This document shows, piece after piece, positions 1 through 10,600 of a stretch of DNA of 64,000 nt (within the stretch, counting starts at the first letter, position 1; every line of letters starts with the position of its first letter). The translations under genes and the position numbers were made by a program. The stretch spans positions 23,856,501 through 23,920,500 of the forward strand of contig JAWQUS010000010.1 of NCBI GenBank assembly GCA_036365455.1. The letters are read 5' to 3'. Below the pieces are notes generated by a model. The model ran no database searches, was not told the DNA's origin, and was given only the letters and a program-made list of their open reading frames with translations. This DNA is from Macrosoma leucophasiata (Eukaryota > Arthropoda > Insecta > Lepidoptera > Hedylidae).

Positions 1-600
1 CACAGGTTACGCGAAAAGCGACCTACACGCGGGCGGAGCCGCGGACAACAGCTAGTATTAATATAAAATTTTCGTGTCACATTGTTTGTAACAATACTCC
101 TCCGAAACGGCTGGACCGATCATTATGTAATTTTCTGTGTATATGTGGTAGGTATGAGAATCAGTTGTAGTCTATTTTTTATATTTTATACTTAAATGGT
201 ATAGGTGATTTTGTAATTGTTATATTTTTCAATCTGCGCCTGAATTTAGAAATAAAAAAAGGAATGAAACTCAAATTTGTCTTCGCGCAATTTCTAAATT
301 CTCCTCCATATAAGGGTGATGGGATTGTCACGTCGCAATGCCTTTAATTATTGTATAAAATAGAAAAAAAAACTGAGAAACAAAAATACATAAATGTATT
401 TTTTTTTTTTGGATTCCTTAACTACTTTGAAAAGACCAGTTTGTGACATATTGTTTATTTTACTGTCTCAAACAATCTCAAATTAACATAAGCTGAAAGT
501 ATAGGGACCGTGTGAAGTGCTAGGTGGGGGTAATGTAATCGATCGCAGCGCCCATGGTGGCGAAAAGTAGCAATAATGTGGGACCTGTCATCTCAAAGTA
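1..600. other. Repeat-like AT-rich sequence, no gene
   Basis: Bases 10-56 (acacgcgggcggagccgcgg, then acaacagctagt) are a variant of the 'cgcgggcacagctagt' terminus seen elsewhere here, followed by 'ggctggaccgat', a phrase found in the elements at 41460 and 51650. No exon, splice pair or RNA gene was seen. The AT-rich remainder has no recognised content. Confidence 0.4.
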
Positions 601-779
601 ATCTGTTTAGACTTGGACATATTTTCATAATCACATTTAACCGCCGACAAAATGGTAAACTGCAGTTTTTGTGTCGTAAACTGCAAAAATATCAGTTATC
701 AATAAGAGTAAAGGTAGTAAAGGGAGAAAGAAAGAACGAAAATATGTTTATTTCGAGTAAAATTTTATAACCGTTTTGA

Positions 780-1075
780 ATAGACTTTAGAAGTCAATAA
801 TAACTTAAAGTGAATAATTTCTTATTACATAAAGTAAAAGTAAAACAGATAATTAAGTAAATTAAAATAGGGATAAAATAAACTTACTATTAGGTAAAAA
901 CATTTCAATTCCCTCCTTCAAAAACTAGATAAGAAGAGAAGTAAAAACTTATTCGTCAAAATCAAAATCTATGTTATTCACTTGGCGGAGTTCCAAGTAC
1001 AGTCACTATTGAGAAGAACTCCGCTACGAAAGAAACTCAGTTGGAGCTCTTTTAAATTTTTAACTTATGTCTAAT
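780..1075. repeat. LINE-like 3' tail fragment
   Basis: It contains 'ttattcgtcaaaatcaaaatct', 'cacttggcggagttccaagt' and 'gagaagaactccgctac'. Close relatives lie at 56030-56345 (same orientation) and 42185-42290 (opposite). Confidence 0.5.
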
Positions 1076-2055
1076 CTAGTGTAAACGTATATAGCATATG
1101 TATTTGTATAAGTAGAAATCAATAACTATTCACCATAATGAAATGTAGCACCGGCAGACTAGAACAGATCAGTCCCCACTATCAGTCGCCCCGCCGTAGT
1201 AAACGCAAGTTTTATCGATTGATTCTCAAGAGCTATGCTTGGAAAATTGAACAATACAAGAAATGGATAACAAACTCGCAATTATATTTCAGCAGCACTC
1301 GTGCTGCATTTTACTTAAATATGACTTCGAACTGAGATTGTGTATACCTAAAGAAGTTTTGTCAGGTATCAAAACACATGTTAGTCCTATGATGCCACCT
1401 TGAATTATTAATCTCTGTCCTTGTTTTCTTCTTAATTCCTTTATATCAAGGACATGTCCAGCAGAAACCAACATTTTCCCTTTAAAGGTAATTTGTGGTT
1501 GAAATTTTATAGCGTGAGATACTCACAAACCCGGATCCTAAAATAGTACTAATTTCGATTTGAAAACGACTTTTAATTTATTACTAGCGATACAAGAACA
1601 ATTCTATATGTTTAAAATTATTGCATGTAACCCATAACATCTACAACTTAAAATGAACTAAACAAACCCTGACATATATTCGTAATGAAACACATTTTTT
1701 GAATAAATTTTACTCAACTCATTTGATTTGAATTATCAAAAACTGTTTCACGACCCTTTCTCCACTTAAGTTAAGGTATCACAGTAATTTTGGAAGAATA
1801 TTAATAGAGTATTTTCGATTAAAATTATAGTTTATCAAATTTCGCGGTTATATAATATGTCATTATGGTAAGACAAGCAACGGTCCCACAAAGTTGCGGA
1901 CGCTAGGTGGCGCTGAACTCGTGCACGGTCCCTATAACGGTAATTTTGTTATTCACGGTATTCGAGTATTTAAACTTCCTTTGAAAATAGCTCTCAGGGG
2001 TCACCGATTCTATTGTACCCCGCTTGACCCTTGCCAGGTATTTAATTTATGTTCA
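1076..2055. other. No gene seen
   Basis: The stretch at 1138-1170 (agcaccggcagactagaacagatcagtcccc) is a weak relative of the repeat at 56390-56620. The rest is AT-rich sequence without a splice-consistent coding signal. Confidence 0.35.
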
Positions 2056-2119
2056 TTACTACTCAGTAATGCGGTGGTACCTACACCCTCGAGCTCTTAC
2101 TCACAGTCGCGGGCACAGC

Positions 2120-2452
2120 TAGTCTTAATTAAATACATTTATGTAAACCGCATTCAACTCTGTTTAAAAGTTTTGAAGCAGTGCTTGAAGTAAACGTAAC
2201 TTCACGCCCGAACCCAGGACCTCAGCGTAGTAGTAGTGTAGTGGCCTGCTACCACTAGGCTACCGAGGCAGTTGAACTTGAAAATAAATTAAAAGTAAAT
2301 TTTCTACTAACCATAACTTCTTATTCCTTAACCAATTTTGACGAAACAAAATTTTGACAACGCTCCTAATTATATGTTATCAACCTGTGAACCACGTTCA
2401 AATAATATAAGTAGTTTCGAATTTATAACGTACCAGACAGACAGACAAAATA
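2120..2452. repeat. Dispersed repeat split by a SINE-B fragment
   Basis: Bases 2128-2195 (accgcattcaactctgttta...) and 2325-2450 (tgacaacgctcctaatta..., ccagacagacagac) match the two flanks of the minisatellite element at 4668-5452. A SINE-B head in minus orientation (2198-2272, ending gaggcagtt) separates them. Confidence 0.6.
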
Positions 2453-2785
2453 TTCCAGAATGTTTTTTTTGGTTTCTGTTACTCTTTTTTAATCGCCCCC
2501 TACCTATGACTTAAACATCAAGTGATAGGTATTGTTTTATTATATGTATTGATTGATTCCACGTGAAGTCGCGGATATGAGCTAGTATAAATATAATTAT
2601 ATTGAATTCATCTGATATGATATTTCTATACGAAAGCCTTACGAGTGCCCGTTTACGACCAGTAACTGAGGTTATTATATTAGATCCACAGAGCTCTATT
2701 CAACAGTCTTAAAGGACCCTATAGGACCGTAAAATATAACGAGGTCAATACAAGAGCGGGCTCTTATCATTTGACTGTATTCTTA

Positions 2786-3495
2786 ATAGAGTAGGATCCC
2801 ACTGCAAAATTATTTCGTTCACCAGATATGGTGCTAACCTAATTTTTACGTATATTTATGATCTAGAACAGTGATTCTCAAAGTGCTCCATATATTCGAT
2901 GGGGTCTACGTATATGCGTAAATAAAAATGGGATATATGGGAAAGTGATACAAATGTTAGCAAGGGGATCCACCGAAACCAGAAAAAAATTGAAAGGGGT
3001 CTACAAGAAAAATAGTTTGGAAACCTCTGATCTAGAGAATATATATCTACTAGGTGGCCTATCAAAATATGGCCGTTAGTATTTTTAATTAAATTAATTT
3101 ATTTTCAACAGCTATCCTTATTTGCGGCTCATTTAATTTGGCTCTCGTATATCATAACAATGTGAAAAAAATAGCTTTAATTTGATACATAAATAATAAA
3201 TGTACGTTTTGAATGTAAAAAGATACTTTTACGTTAACGTACATTCATTATGTGTATTCATCGGGGCGGAACGTAAGTATGTAGGGCCGGCCAAGAGTGC
3301 AACGGCAGCCGTAATTTTTCAGAGTTTTGAAAAATTCCCCAAAAAATATTTTAAAAAACTTGCGGTCAATTTCTGATAAGCAACCTAGAGGATATATATT
3401 CTCTAGATTATAAATATGCGTAAAAATAAGGTTTGCAGCAGATATGCTCCAGATGGATGAACGAAATAGTTCTGCAGTGGGATCCTAACCTACAA
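2786..3495. repeat. Foldback repeat with long inverted arms
   Basis: The left arm (2786-2868 plus 3038-3060: aggatcccactgcaaaatta, cgttcaccagatatggtgct) is the imperfect reverse complement of 3375-3493 (gaacgaaatagttctgcag, tgggatcctaacc). The left arm is interrupted by a MITE at 2869-3029. The central 300 bp is AT-rich without recognised content. Confidence 0.75.
2869..3029. mobile_element. hAT-like MITE with 8-bp target duplication
   Basis: The 161-bp element begins CAGTGATTCTCAAA and ends TTTGGAAACCTCTG, the CAGTG-type inverted ends usual for hAT elements. It is flanked by ATCTAGAA (2861-2868) and ATCTAGAG (3030-3037). The other arm of the surrounding foldback keeps one copy of this target, showing the empty site. 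Confidence 0.8.
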
Positions 3496-3515
3496 GCTTT
3501 ATTACTTAGTTTTGT

Positions 3516-3715
3516 TTCTCACTTGTGGTAGAGTTCGTGAGCATAGGCACAACCACATTACCTAATCTATTTGCTGCCTAATTCTAGTGTTTAGTACTAT
3601 CGTGTTCCGGTTAGATGGTAACCGGCGAATCTTGGGTGTTTGTATGTACGATTGAAAGCATGCATTTACCTCTGCCTACCCCTTCGGGGATTACAGGCGT
3701 GCAGATACGTTTTTT
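3516..3715 (+). repeat. SINE-A 5' fragment fused to SINE-B 3' end
   Basis: Bases 3516-3610 match the SINE-A head (cttgtggtagagttcg, gcataggcacaaccacatta). From about 3612 the sequence becomes SINE-B (ggtaaccggcgaatcttggg, ccccttcggggattacagg). It is a recombinant or nested remnant. Confidence 0.6.
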
Positions 3716-3747
3716 AAATCCCTTCAAATTGAACTAATTTATATCTT

Positions 3748-3966
3748 GTTGAAAAAAAAACTTATAAAAAAACTGGTTGCCTGTAAAGTCGGTTTTACGG
3801 GCGAAGATTTTACGTGACAACGTCTTTTTCTCGGTAGAAAGGCATTCGCCGGTCCGGCAGGCCTCTCTCTCGTTCGGTGACTCATCGTTACGTTACCGGG
3901 CGTTACACTGTTTCATGAGTGACTCCGAGCTGCAACCTAATTTAAGACGTTGTCACGTCAAAAACA
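3748..3966 (+). mobile_element. Dispersed element, inverted partner of 10738-10936
   Basis: It runs from 'aaactggttgcctgtaaagt' to 'gacgttgtcacgtcaaaa'. Subterminal inverted repeats are visible (acgtgacaacgtct near the start, agacgttgtcacgt at the end). The copy at 10738-10936 is highly similar in reverse orientation. Confidence 0.7.
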
Positions 3967-4071
3967 TATGTACATAATATATAAAACTTATATCAATCAT
4001 CTCATCGATCGTGATAAATAAATTTGAATTATTATATTATTGGGCCAAAATTTTATCGTTATTAACGCATA

Positions 4072-4404
4072 GTGAAGCGTGTGAAGCGCGCATGGCCCAG
4101 CGGCTGGTGTAGATCGTAAGCGATCTGCTCGGTTAAGCACTACGGGCGCGGTCGGGTAGTGTGATGGGTGACCGCTAGTTAAGCCGTCGGTCCCGGTTGC
4201 TATCGATGGATAGCAGTCGTTAAACCTTGTCGGAGGCCTTATGGGTTTGAAAACATCCGACAGTGGGTTGGCCACTAACCCACCCACCTCCACCAATCCG
4301 CATTGAAGCAGCGTGGTGGAGTAAGCTCCAGGCCTCCCCCCAAAATGGAGAGAGACTCGTGCCCAGCAGTTGGACGTATAATGGGTTGCCATTATTTATT
4401 ATGA
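4072..4404 (+). repeat. SINE-C, full length
   Basis: It starts gcgcgcatggcccagcggct and ends tataatgggttgccattatt. It has short internal palindromes (gatcgtaagcgatc; gctatcgatggatagc). Related copies are at 30612, 38853 and 39899. Confidence 0.7.
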
Positions 4405-4667
4405 TTAACGCATTGTATCACATCACTTGGTTACAAATTAATACAGTCGATATAAAAGAATTTTATGCCAAGCATATAACTTAATTTACAGGCTCCAGCT
4501 GTATAAAGTAACTCACTTGAGTGCATCGTATTAATTAAAGAAAAAATGCGTACGAATGATCATAGGACGCAATCAACATAAAAAATACGTTTCTTTAATG
4601 AGGCGGTCGATAAGTAAGATGATTAGGAAGGTACACATCAACGTATTATATATATTTAATACTAGCT

Positions 4668-5452
4668 GTGCCCGCGATTTCGTTCGCGTGTAATAGTGAC
4701 TTTGGGCAGCATTTTTTTGGATTTAACTTTTGGTTAATATTGAATCATACGAAAACACTTATAGATAGCTAAAAAAATCTGTTTACATAAACCCTAGATC
4801 ACTCACCTTATTTTTCGACGTTTAGTATTAGACGTCGAAAAATAAGGAACCCACCAACGAAAAGCCACCAATCAACGATTGGTGGCATTGGTTACCAACC
4901 CCACCAACGCTCCCAACTCCACCAACGCCAATAACATCACCAATGACTCCAACGTCACCAATACCACCAACACCACTAACGCCACTAACGCCACCAACGC
5001 CACCACCACCACAACCAACGCAAGCAACGCCACCAAAGCCACAAACGCCACCAATGCCTCAAATGCCACCAATGCTACTAATGACACCAACGCCAGCAAT
5101 GCCACCAATGTCAACATCCCCTCCAACGCCACAAACGCCATTAACGCCACCAACGCCACCAACACCACTAACGCCACCAACGCCACCAGCAACGCCACTA
5201 ACGCCACCAACGCCACCAGCAACGCCGCTAACGACTATGTAAACCGCATTCAACTCTGTTTAAAAGTTTTGGAGCCGTGCTTAAAGTAAATTATCAATTT
5301 ACAACAACTTCGTTTTCAATGATTTTGTCGAAACAACGTCGCTTTGACAACGCTCCTAATTGTATGTAATCCACCTGTGAAAACCGCGTTCAAATCCGTT
5401 CAGTAGATTCGAAGTTATAGCGTGCCAGACAGACAAACAGACAATAATTCCA
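4668..5452 (+). repeat. Lepidopteran-type dispersed repeat carrying a minisatellite
   Basis: It opens ctagctgtgcccgcgatttcg. After the minisatellite it resumes with accgcattcaactctgttta, tgacaacgctcctaattgta and ccagacagacaaacagacaa. The same order without a minisatellite is seen at 2120-2452. A palindrome (cgacgtttagtattagacgt) sits at the left edge of the array. Confidence 0.65.
4862..5236. repeat. Minisatellite, 9-bp unit accaacgcc
   Basis: It is about 375 bp of accaacgcc and variants (accaatgcc, actaacgcc, accagcaac). Because the unit is a multiple of three without stops, three frames stay open: Thr-Asn-Ala repeats and a Pro/Thr-rich frame on plus, and Leu-Val-Ala repeats on minus. None is likely to be a gene. 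Confidence 0.85.
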
Positions 5453-5734
5453 ATATAATATAGTATTGTAGGTGGCAAACAAGCATATACACATCTAAAT
5501 TAAACCAGAGATTTCATACCACGCCTGAGTCCCAAAGTATTATACCTCTGTACCGGATATTACAAGGTCTTATATTACCACTTGACCGGAACACATAAGA
5601 GCTAAAACATAAGGTAATGCGGTGGTTCCTATGCCCACGAGCTCCGTCAGTCGAGCAATTTTAGCTGTAAAGCGTGCAGACGCTACTGTTTCCAGAGGTT
5701 ATAAGTTTGAATCCTGCAGTAACCTTTTTTTAAT

Positions 5735-5990
5735 CTAAATAAATCAGAATCAGAATCAGAAGAAACTCATTTATTCATTTAGGGTGACAGGCACCTCTTG
5801 TGACACGTCAAAAACAAACAAAATAAATTAAAGTGAACAACAATTGATATACATGTCAAACAAGGTAAAAATATTTGTAAAGTCAAGAATATCACTAAGA
5901 TAAAACTAAATATAATAAACTAATGTAAAAAGTATATCAGTAAAAATAATATAATAATCTTTACTTATAATAAATCTGTAGAAGAGTAAA
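5735..5990 (-). repeat. CR1-like LINE 3' tail
   Basis: An (aatcag)n microsatellite is followed by aagaaactcatttattcat and UTR-like sequence. It is similar in style to 34085-34440 and 14878-15185. A SINE-A 3' fragment lies just upstream at 5612-5660. Confidence 0.5.
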
Positions 5991-5994
5991 TTCT

Positions 5995-6073
5995 GTACAT
6001 TAAAAATATTGAAAAAATAAATACCATATTATTAGATCGATACCGAACACAAATATGTGATTAGAATTTTTTT

Positions 6074-6104
<31 letters not shown>

Positions 6105-7497
6105 TCAAGCATAACATAAAAACTACCAGTTCGATTACAATGAAATTTAGTATGATTATACTTTAACCTTTGGCGCACAACACTGGGTACTTTTTATCCC
6201 GGAAAAATGACAGTTTATCTGTGTGTTTGTGCACGCTAATATCAGAAACGGCTTATTCGATTTTCGGTTTTTACTAATATATTGTGTTAAGTTTCACTTT
6301 ACATCTAGTGTTTTCATGTGTGTGTTCATGTGAATCGGTTCAGAAATAAAAAAAATAATGTCAATTTAAAGAATCGTATCAAATATTTTTAGACTATTCT
6401 GTATCTTAGTTCTATCTTTTAGGGAGTTTCGTACCTAATAGGTAAAAACGGACCCTACGGATAACTAATAATGCTAATCGCTGTCTGTCTGTCTGTCTGT
6501 CCGTCCGTCCGTTTGTCTGCCACCAGGCTGTATCTCATAAATAGTAATAGCTAGAAAGCTAACATTTACACAAATTATGTATTTCTGTTGTTACCGCTAT
6601 AATGTAGACGCTTTAAATTTTCACAGAATTTTTAGGTCTTGTGTTGTATATTGTAGCTTCCATAATAAATCTATATACATACAAATAAATAAAATTGAAG
6701 TGTTTTTTGTAATATTACAATAACCGCCTAAACGCATATGTATGTATACACGGTACATATACGTACCAAAACAACATTTTTTACCATTTTTGTCTGTCTG
6801 ACTGTCTGTTTGGCGGGGCTTATCTTGGGAACGGCTTGACCGATTTTGAAGGGACTTTCTTTGGCAGATAGCTGATGTGATAAGGAGTAACTTAGGCTAC
6901 TTTTTTCTCCTAACATCCATACACATACATACCTACATACCAATAAGTAGAATTGGAGTGTATCCGACTTTGACGGGACTTCCACGGGTAGGTAGCTGAT
7001 GTAACAAGGAGTAACTTAGGCTACTTTTATCTCCATTGATCCATACATACATACATACCTACACACAAATAAGAAGAATTGGATTGTCTTTGACTTTGAC
7101 GGGACTTTCACTGGCAGATAGCTGATGTGATAAGGAGTAACTTAGGCTACTTTTATCTCCATACAACCATACATACATACATACCTACATACAAATAAAC
7201 AGAATTTGAGTGTCTCCGATTTTGACGGGAGTTTCACAGGCAGATAGCTGATGTGATAAAGAGTAACTTGAGCTACTTTTATCTCCATACAACCATACAT
7301 ACATACATACATAACTACATACAAGTAAACAGAATTTGAGTGTCTCCGATTTTGACGAGACTTTCACTGGCAGATAGCTGATGTAATAAGAAGTAACTTA
7401 CGCTACTTTTATACTAGCTGCGCCCACGACTTCGTCCGGGTAGATACTGAACAATCATATTTATTCTCACGTAGACGAAGTCGCGGGCACAGCTAGT
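5995..7497 (-). mobile_element. Roughly 1.4 kb composite repeat, inverted partner of 19088-20465
   Basis: It contains (gtct)n runs at 6071-6100 and 6481-6520, sequences such as ggcgcacaacactgggtac, and five diverged units of about 125 bp, marked by gtaacttaggctactttt at 6887, 7011, 7137, 7263 and 7393. It ends in a foldback terminus at 7413-7497 (actagctgcgcccacgactt / gaagtcgcgggcacagctagt). No transposase is visible, so it looks like a non-autonomous element. Confidence 0.75.
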
Positions 7498-7526
7498 AAT
7501 AAATAAATACCTATCTTTTGTTTCAG

Positions 7527-7669
7527 TGTTACAAACATCTTCCTAGTTAATCTATCGGCAGCAGATCTGCTGGTGACGGGGGTGTGCATGCCGATCCAGC
7601 TCAGCAAAGCCATCACCCTCGTCTGGTTCTACGGAGAGACGGTGTGCAAGATTGTGAATTATATACAAG
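7527..7669 (+). CDS. GPCR exon (TM2, first extracellular loop, start of TM3)
   Basis: Acceptor tttgtttcag, donor CAAG/gttagt. The exon starts with the last base of a split codon and ends with the first base of the next. It reads VTNIFLVNLSAADLL, the classic TM2 pattern with the sodium-site Asp, then FYGETVCKIVNYIQ with the conserved TM3 cysteine. GC-rich coding sequence stands out against AT-rich flanks. The upstream exon must end in phase 2 and should carry TM1; it was not found. Confidence 0.92.
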
Positions 7670-10600
7670 GTTAGTATAAGCTTAGCATAAGGTTTGTTTT
7701 ACTGGTAGTAGATCTCTGGTAACAGAGCGATAGATAGATTACGTAATGCGGTGGTGCCTGCGCCCGCGTGCTCTTGCACTGGAACTCTACCACCAGTAAA
7801 GAAATATAAAGTAACGTGGCCTATACAAGCTTACAAGAGCGTCAACGCTCATACGAAGTACATGACGCAAAAAGAGTGCGTATATGTTGAATGAATGAAT
7901 TAAAAAATGTCTTTATTTGACGTAACTGCTGGTATAGGTCGCGCCACGTAAAAAGAACGCTGGAAGAAAGTAGAAGGGATGTGTTCGCGCATCGGTACAC
8001 TCGCGCACGAAAGTACTAGCCCTATTGGTTTATTTTTGATCTAGCTTTCGCTTGCGGTTTCGTGTATTGGTAGGCAGATTGAAAACTATATTACATAGAA
8101 TAACATAAAATGAAATAAAAACACATGACGCGCAGCTTGACCGCCAGCGTTCTTTTTACCTGGCGCGACCTATATAACGCTGATATAAAGGTATACGCAC
8201 TTATGCGCTTCAAGAAAACACTGGTCTGAAACTGGCATTAAATTAAATAAATAAATAAATAAAATAAATCAATAAATTGTTTATTCGAAAAAGTAAGTTC
8301 AAAAATTTACAATTTTTTAATTCAATCAAAAGTCAAATTTTCTTTAATATCTCAACCTCAAAAAACCGTACTGGCGGAGCATGGGTATACAGATGTAGTC
8401 CTTCCTATCAACGTCTTTCATCATCATCATTTCAGCCAATAGACGTCCACTGCTGAATGAAGGCCTCCCCCAAATAGTGCCACAACGAACGGTCCTGGGC
8501 CGCCCTCATCCAGCGATTGCCCGCGATCTTCACCAGGTCGTCGGTCCATCTTGTGGGGGGCCTGCCTACGCTTCGTTTTCCGATACGCGGTCGCCACTCA
8601 TGAACTGCTCTGCCCCAACGGCCGTCAGTTCTTCGAGCTATGTAGTATGCTATGCCCTGCCCACTGCCACTTGAGTCTCGCCATTCGGCGAGCTATGTCT
8701 GTAACTTTGGTTCTCGTGCGGATCTCCTCATTTCTGATTCAATCTCGCAAAGAGACTCCAAGCATACCTCTCTCCATTGCTCTCTTAGTGACCTTGAGCC
8801 TTCTTATGAGGCCCATAGTGAGCAACCACGCTCACCAACGTCTTTCATATGTCGTTCATTGCAGGTAGGTAATGCGGTTGTGCCTAGGCCCTCGAGCTCC
8901 TACACTGGAACTCTACCATCAGTAAACCATTTTTTTTATGCAGGTGTAGCAGTAGCAGCGAGTGTGTTCACACTGACAGCCATGTCAGTAGACCGGTGGC
9001 TGTCCATAGCACCAGAACCGCGTCTGCGACCTCCAGGACGGAAACAGGCAGTCATGCTGCTCACGCTGCTATGGTTCGCCGCGCTGCTGATCTTCATACC
9101 ACTGCTGATAGTAGCTTCAGTGAGAAGAGAGAGTGTGCCTATTGTGTCGAAGGCGTACCAGAATTATCAAAATATTTCGGTTTGTAACATTATTAATTCT
9201 GTTGAAAAATCTTAAAATAGATAGAGCGATGGCTGTCAAAACACCAGTTCTTCTACTTCAACTCCCTGGATACATGCACGTGTTTCATCATTTAGCATTG
9301 GATGTCAAAAAAATTGACAAGAAAACAGACTGGCCATCTTAAGGCGATTCACACACGGGACCGCGCGCCGCAACGGAGGACGGCGGTGAAGCGGACTTTT
9401 AGCGGTACTCCGCGCTGTTGTGCGTTATGCGTCTATCCTCGCGGTATTGGCCAATTTGATCACATAATGACAACAGAATTGAAGCTGAAGTTGTAGCGGT
9501 AATTGTGACAGCAAGGTGGCTTTTGATGCGTAGAAAGAAAAACGTCAAAATCCATTGTATTTCAATTGCAAGACGTCCTCCACTCCGCGTGGACGACAGC
9601 GCCAAGAGGCGGTGGCGGCGAGAACATCGCTAGCACGCTCGGTCAGGCGGTGTAAGTGTGAATGGAATCTACCGATTTAATATAGAGGCCAAGCAACATA
9701 AAATCCGCTTCTCCGCCTACCGCTGCGTTGCACGGTCCCGTGTGTGAATCGCCTGAGTGAAGGTGGGCTACCCCTTAAAGAATTACGTCTGAATATACAT
9801 ACCTTATAATAGTAAAATTAGAAGCAGAACTTCGACATAAATAAGATACATCGCGAAAGCCTTACGTCTGTCAAGAATTTCATTAAGGCATGAAATGGGT
9901 AGGACTGTGTCGTAGGTTAGCTACGTCTGCTACGGCGTAGCTAATGTAGCGGATATTACGTAGCTTGTACTTAAGTGGCTACGCGGTGACGGGTCTTTGT
10001 AGCATTTAGTGTTTATGTGGTACGTTGATTGTGTTGTAATAAATTATTGTGTTAGGGCTGTTGAGATGCTTCTACTTTGAAAGTTAGGATTTCTTTCTTT
10101 ACAATTGTTTACTAACGTCTCTATTTGTTTCGAGAGCTACATTTTTCATGTAATGATGGTGACAAACAAGTATGTATTTCACATTGATAGCACGTGAACA
10201 GTAGCTTATAGCCAACTACATAAAAGCCGAAGGCCTAAAATGTTATATATTTAACTTTTTTTTTTTTTTTGTTTATGTAATGGCCGTGACAAACATGCAT
10301 GCAGTTCACATTGATGTTAAGTGATGACTGCAGCCTATAGACACCCACATGAAGACCAAGGTCAAAATGCAGATGCGTTACCACTCCTGAGGCCTAAGGT
10401 GTTATGCCTCTGTGCCGGAAATTACAGCGTCGTACATTACCACCTGACCGGAACACGATAGTGCTGAACACTACCATTTAGCGGCAAGCATATTAGGTAA
10501 TGCGGTGGTGCCTACGCCCGCGAGCTCCGTCACTGGAGCTCTACCACCAGTAATAATAACTTGACGCAAAGTCCCTCATGGGGTAGGCAGAAAGTATAGA

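Noticed and set aside
4879..5289. Open frame of 136 codons rich in Thr-Asn-Ala, and the opposite Leu-Val-Ala frame
   Set aside because: Both are readings of the same 9-bp minisatellite. No non-repetitive domain or splice context.
6887..7410. Possible CRISPR array (regularly spaced ~125-bp units)
   Set aside because: The units are similar along their whole length, with no short repeat/unique spacer pattern, and the DNA is eukaryotic. It is a tandem repeat inside a mobile element.
1..7500. TM1/N-terminal exon of the GPCR
   Set aside because: No plus-strand segment combined a hydrophobic helix with GN-x-x-V, an AG/GT pair and a phase-2 end. It most likely lies outside the window.
9120..9215. 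Extension of the GPCR TM4 exon past 9119
   Set aside because: The frame stays open, but only the gtgaga donor at 9120 gives the correct phase and a sensible extracellular loop with the next exon.
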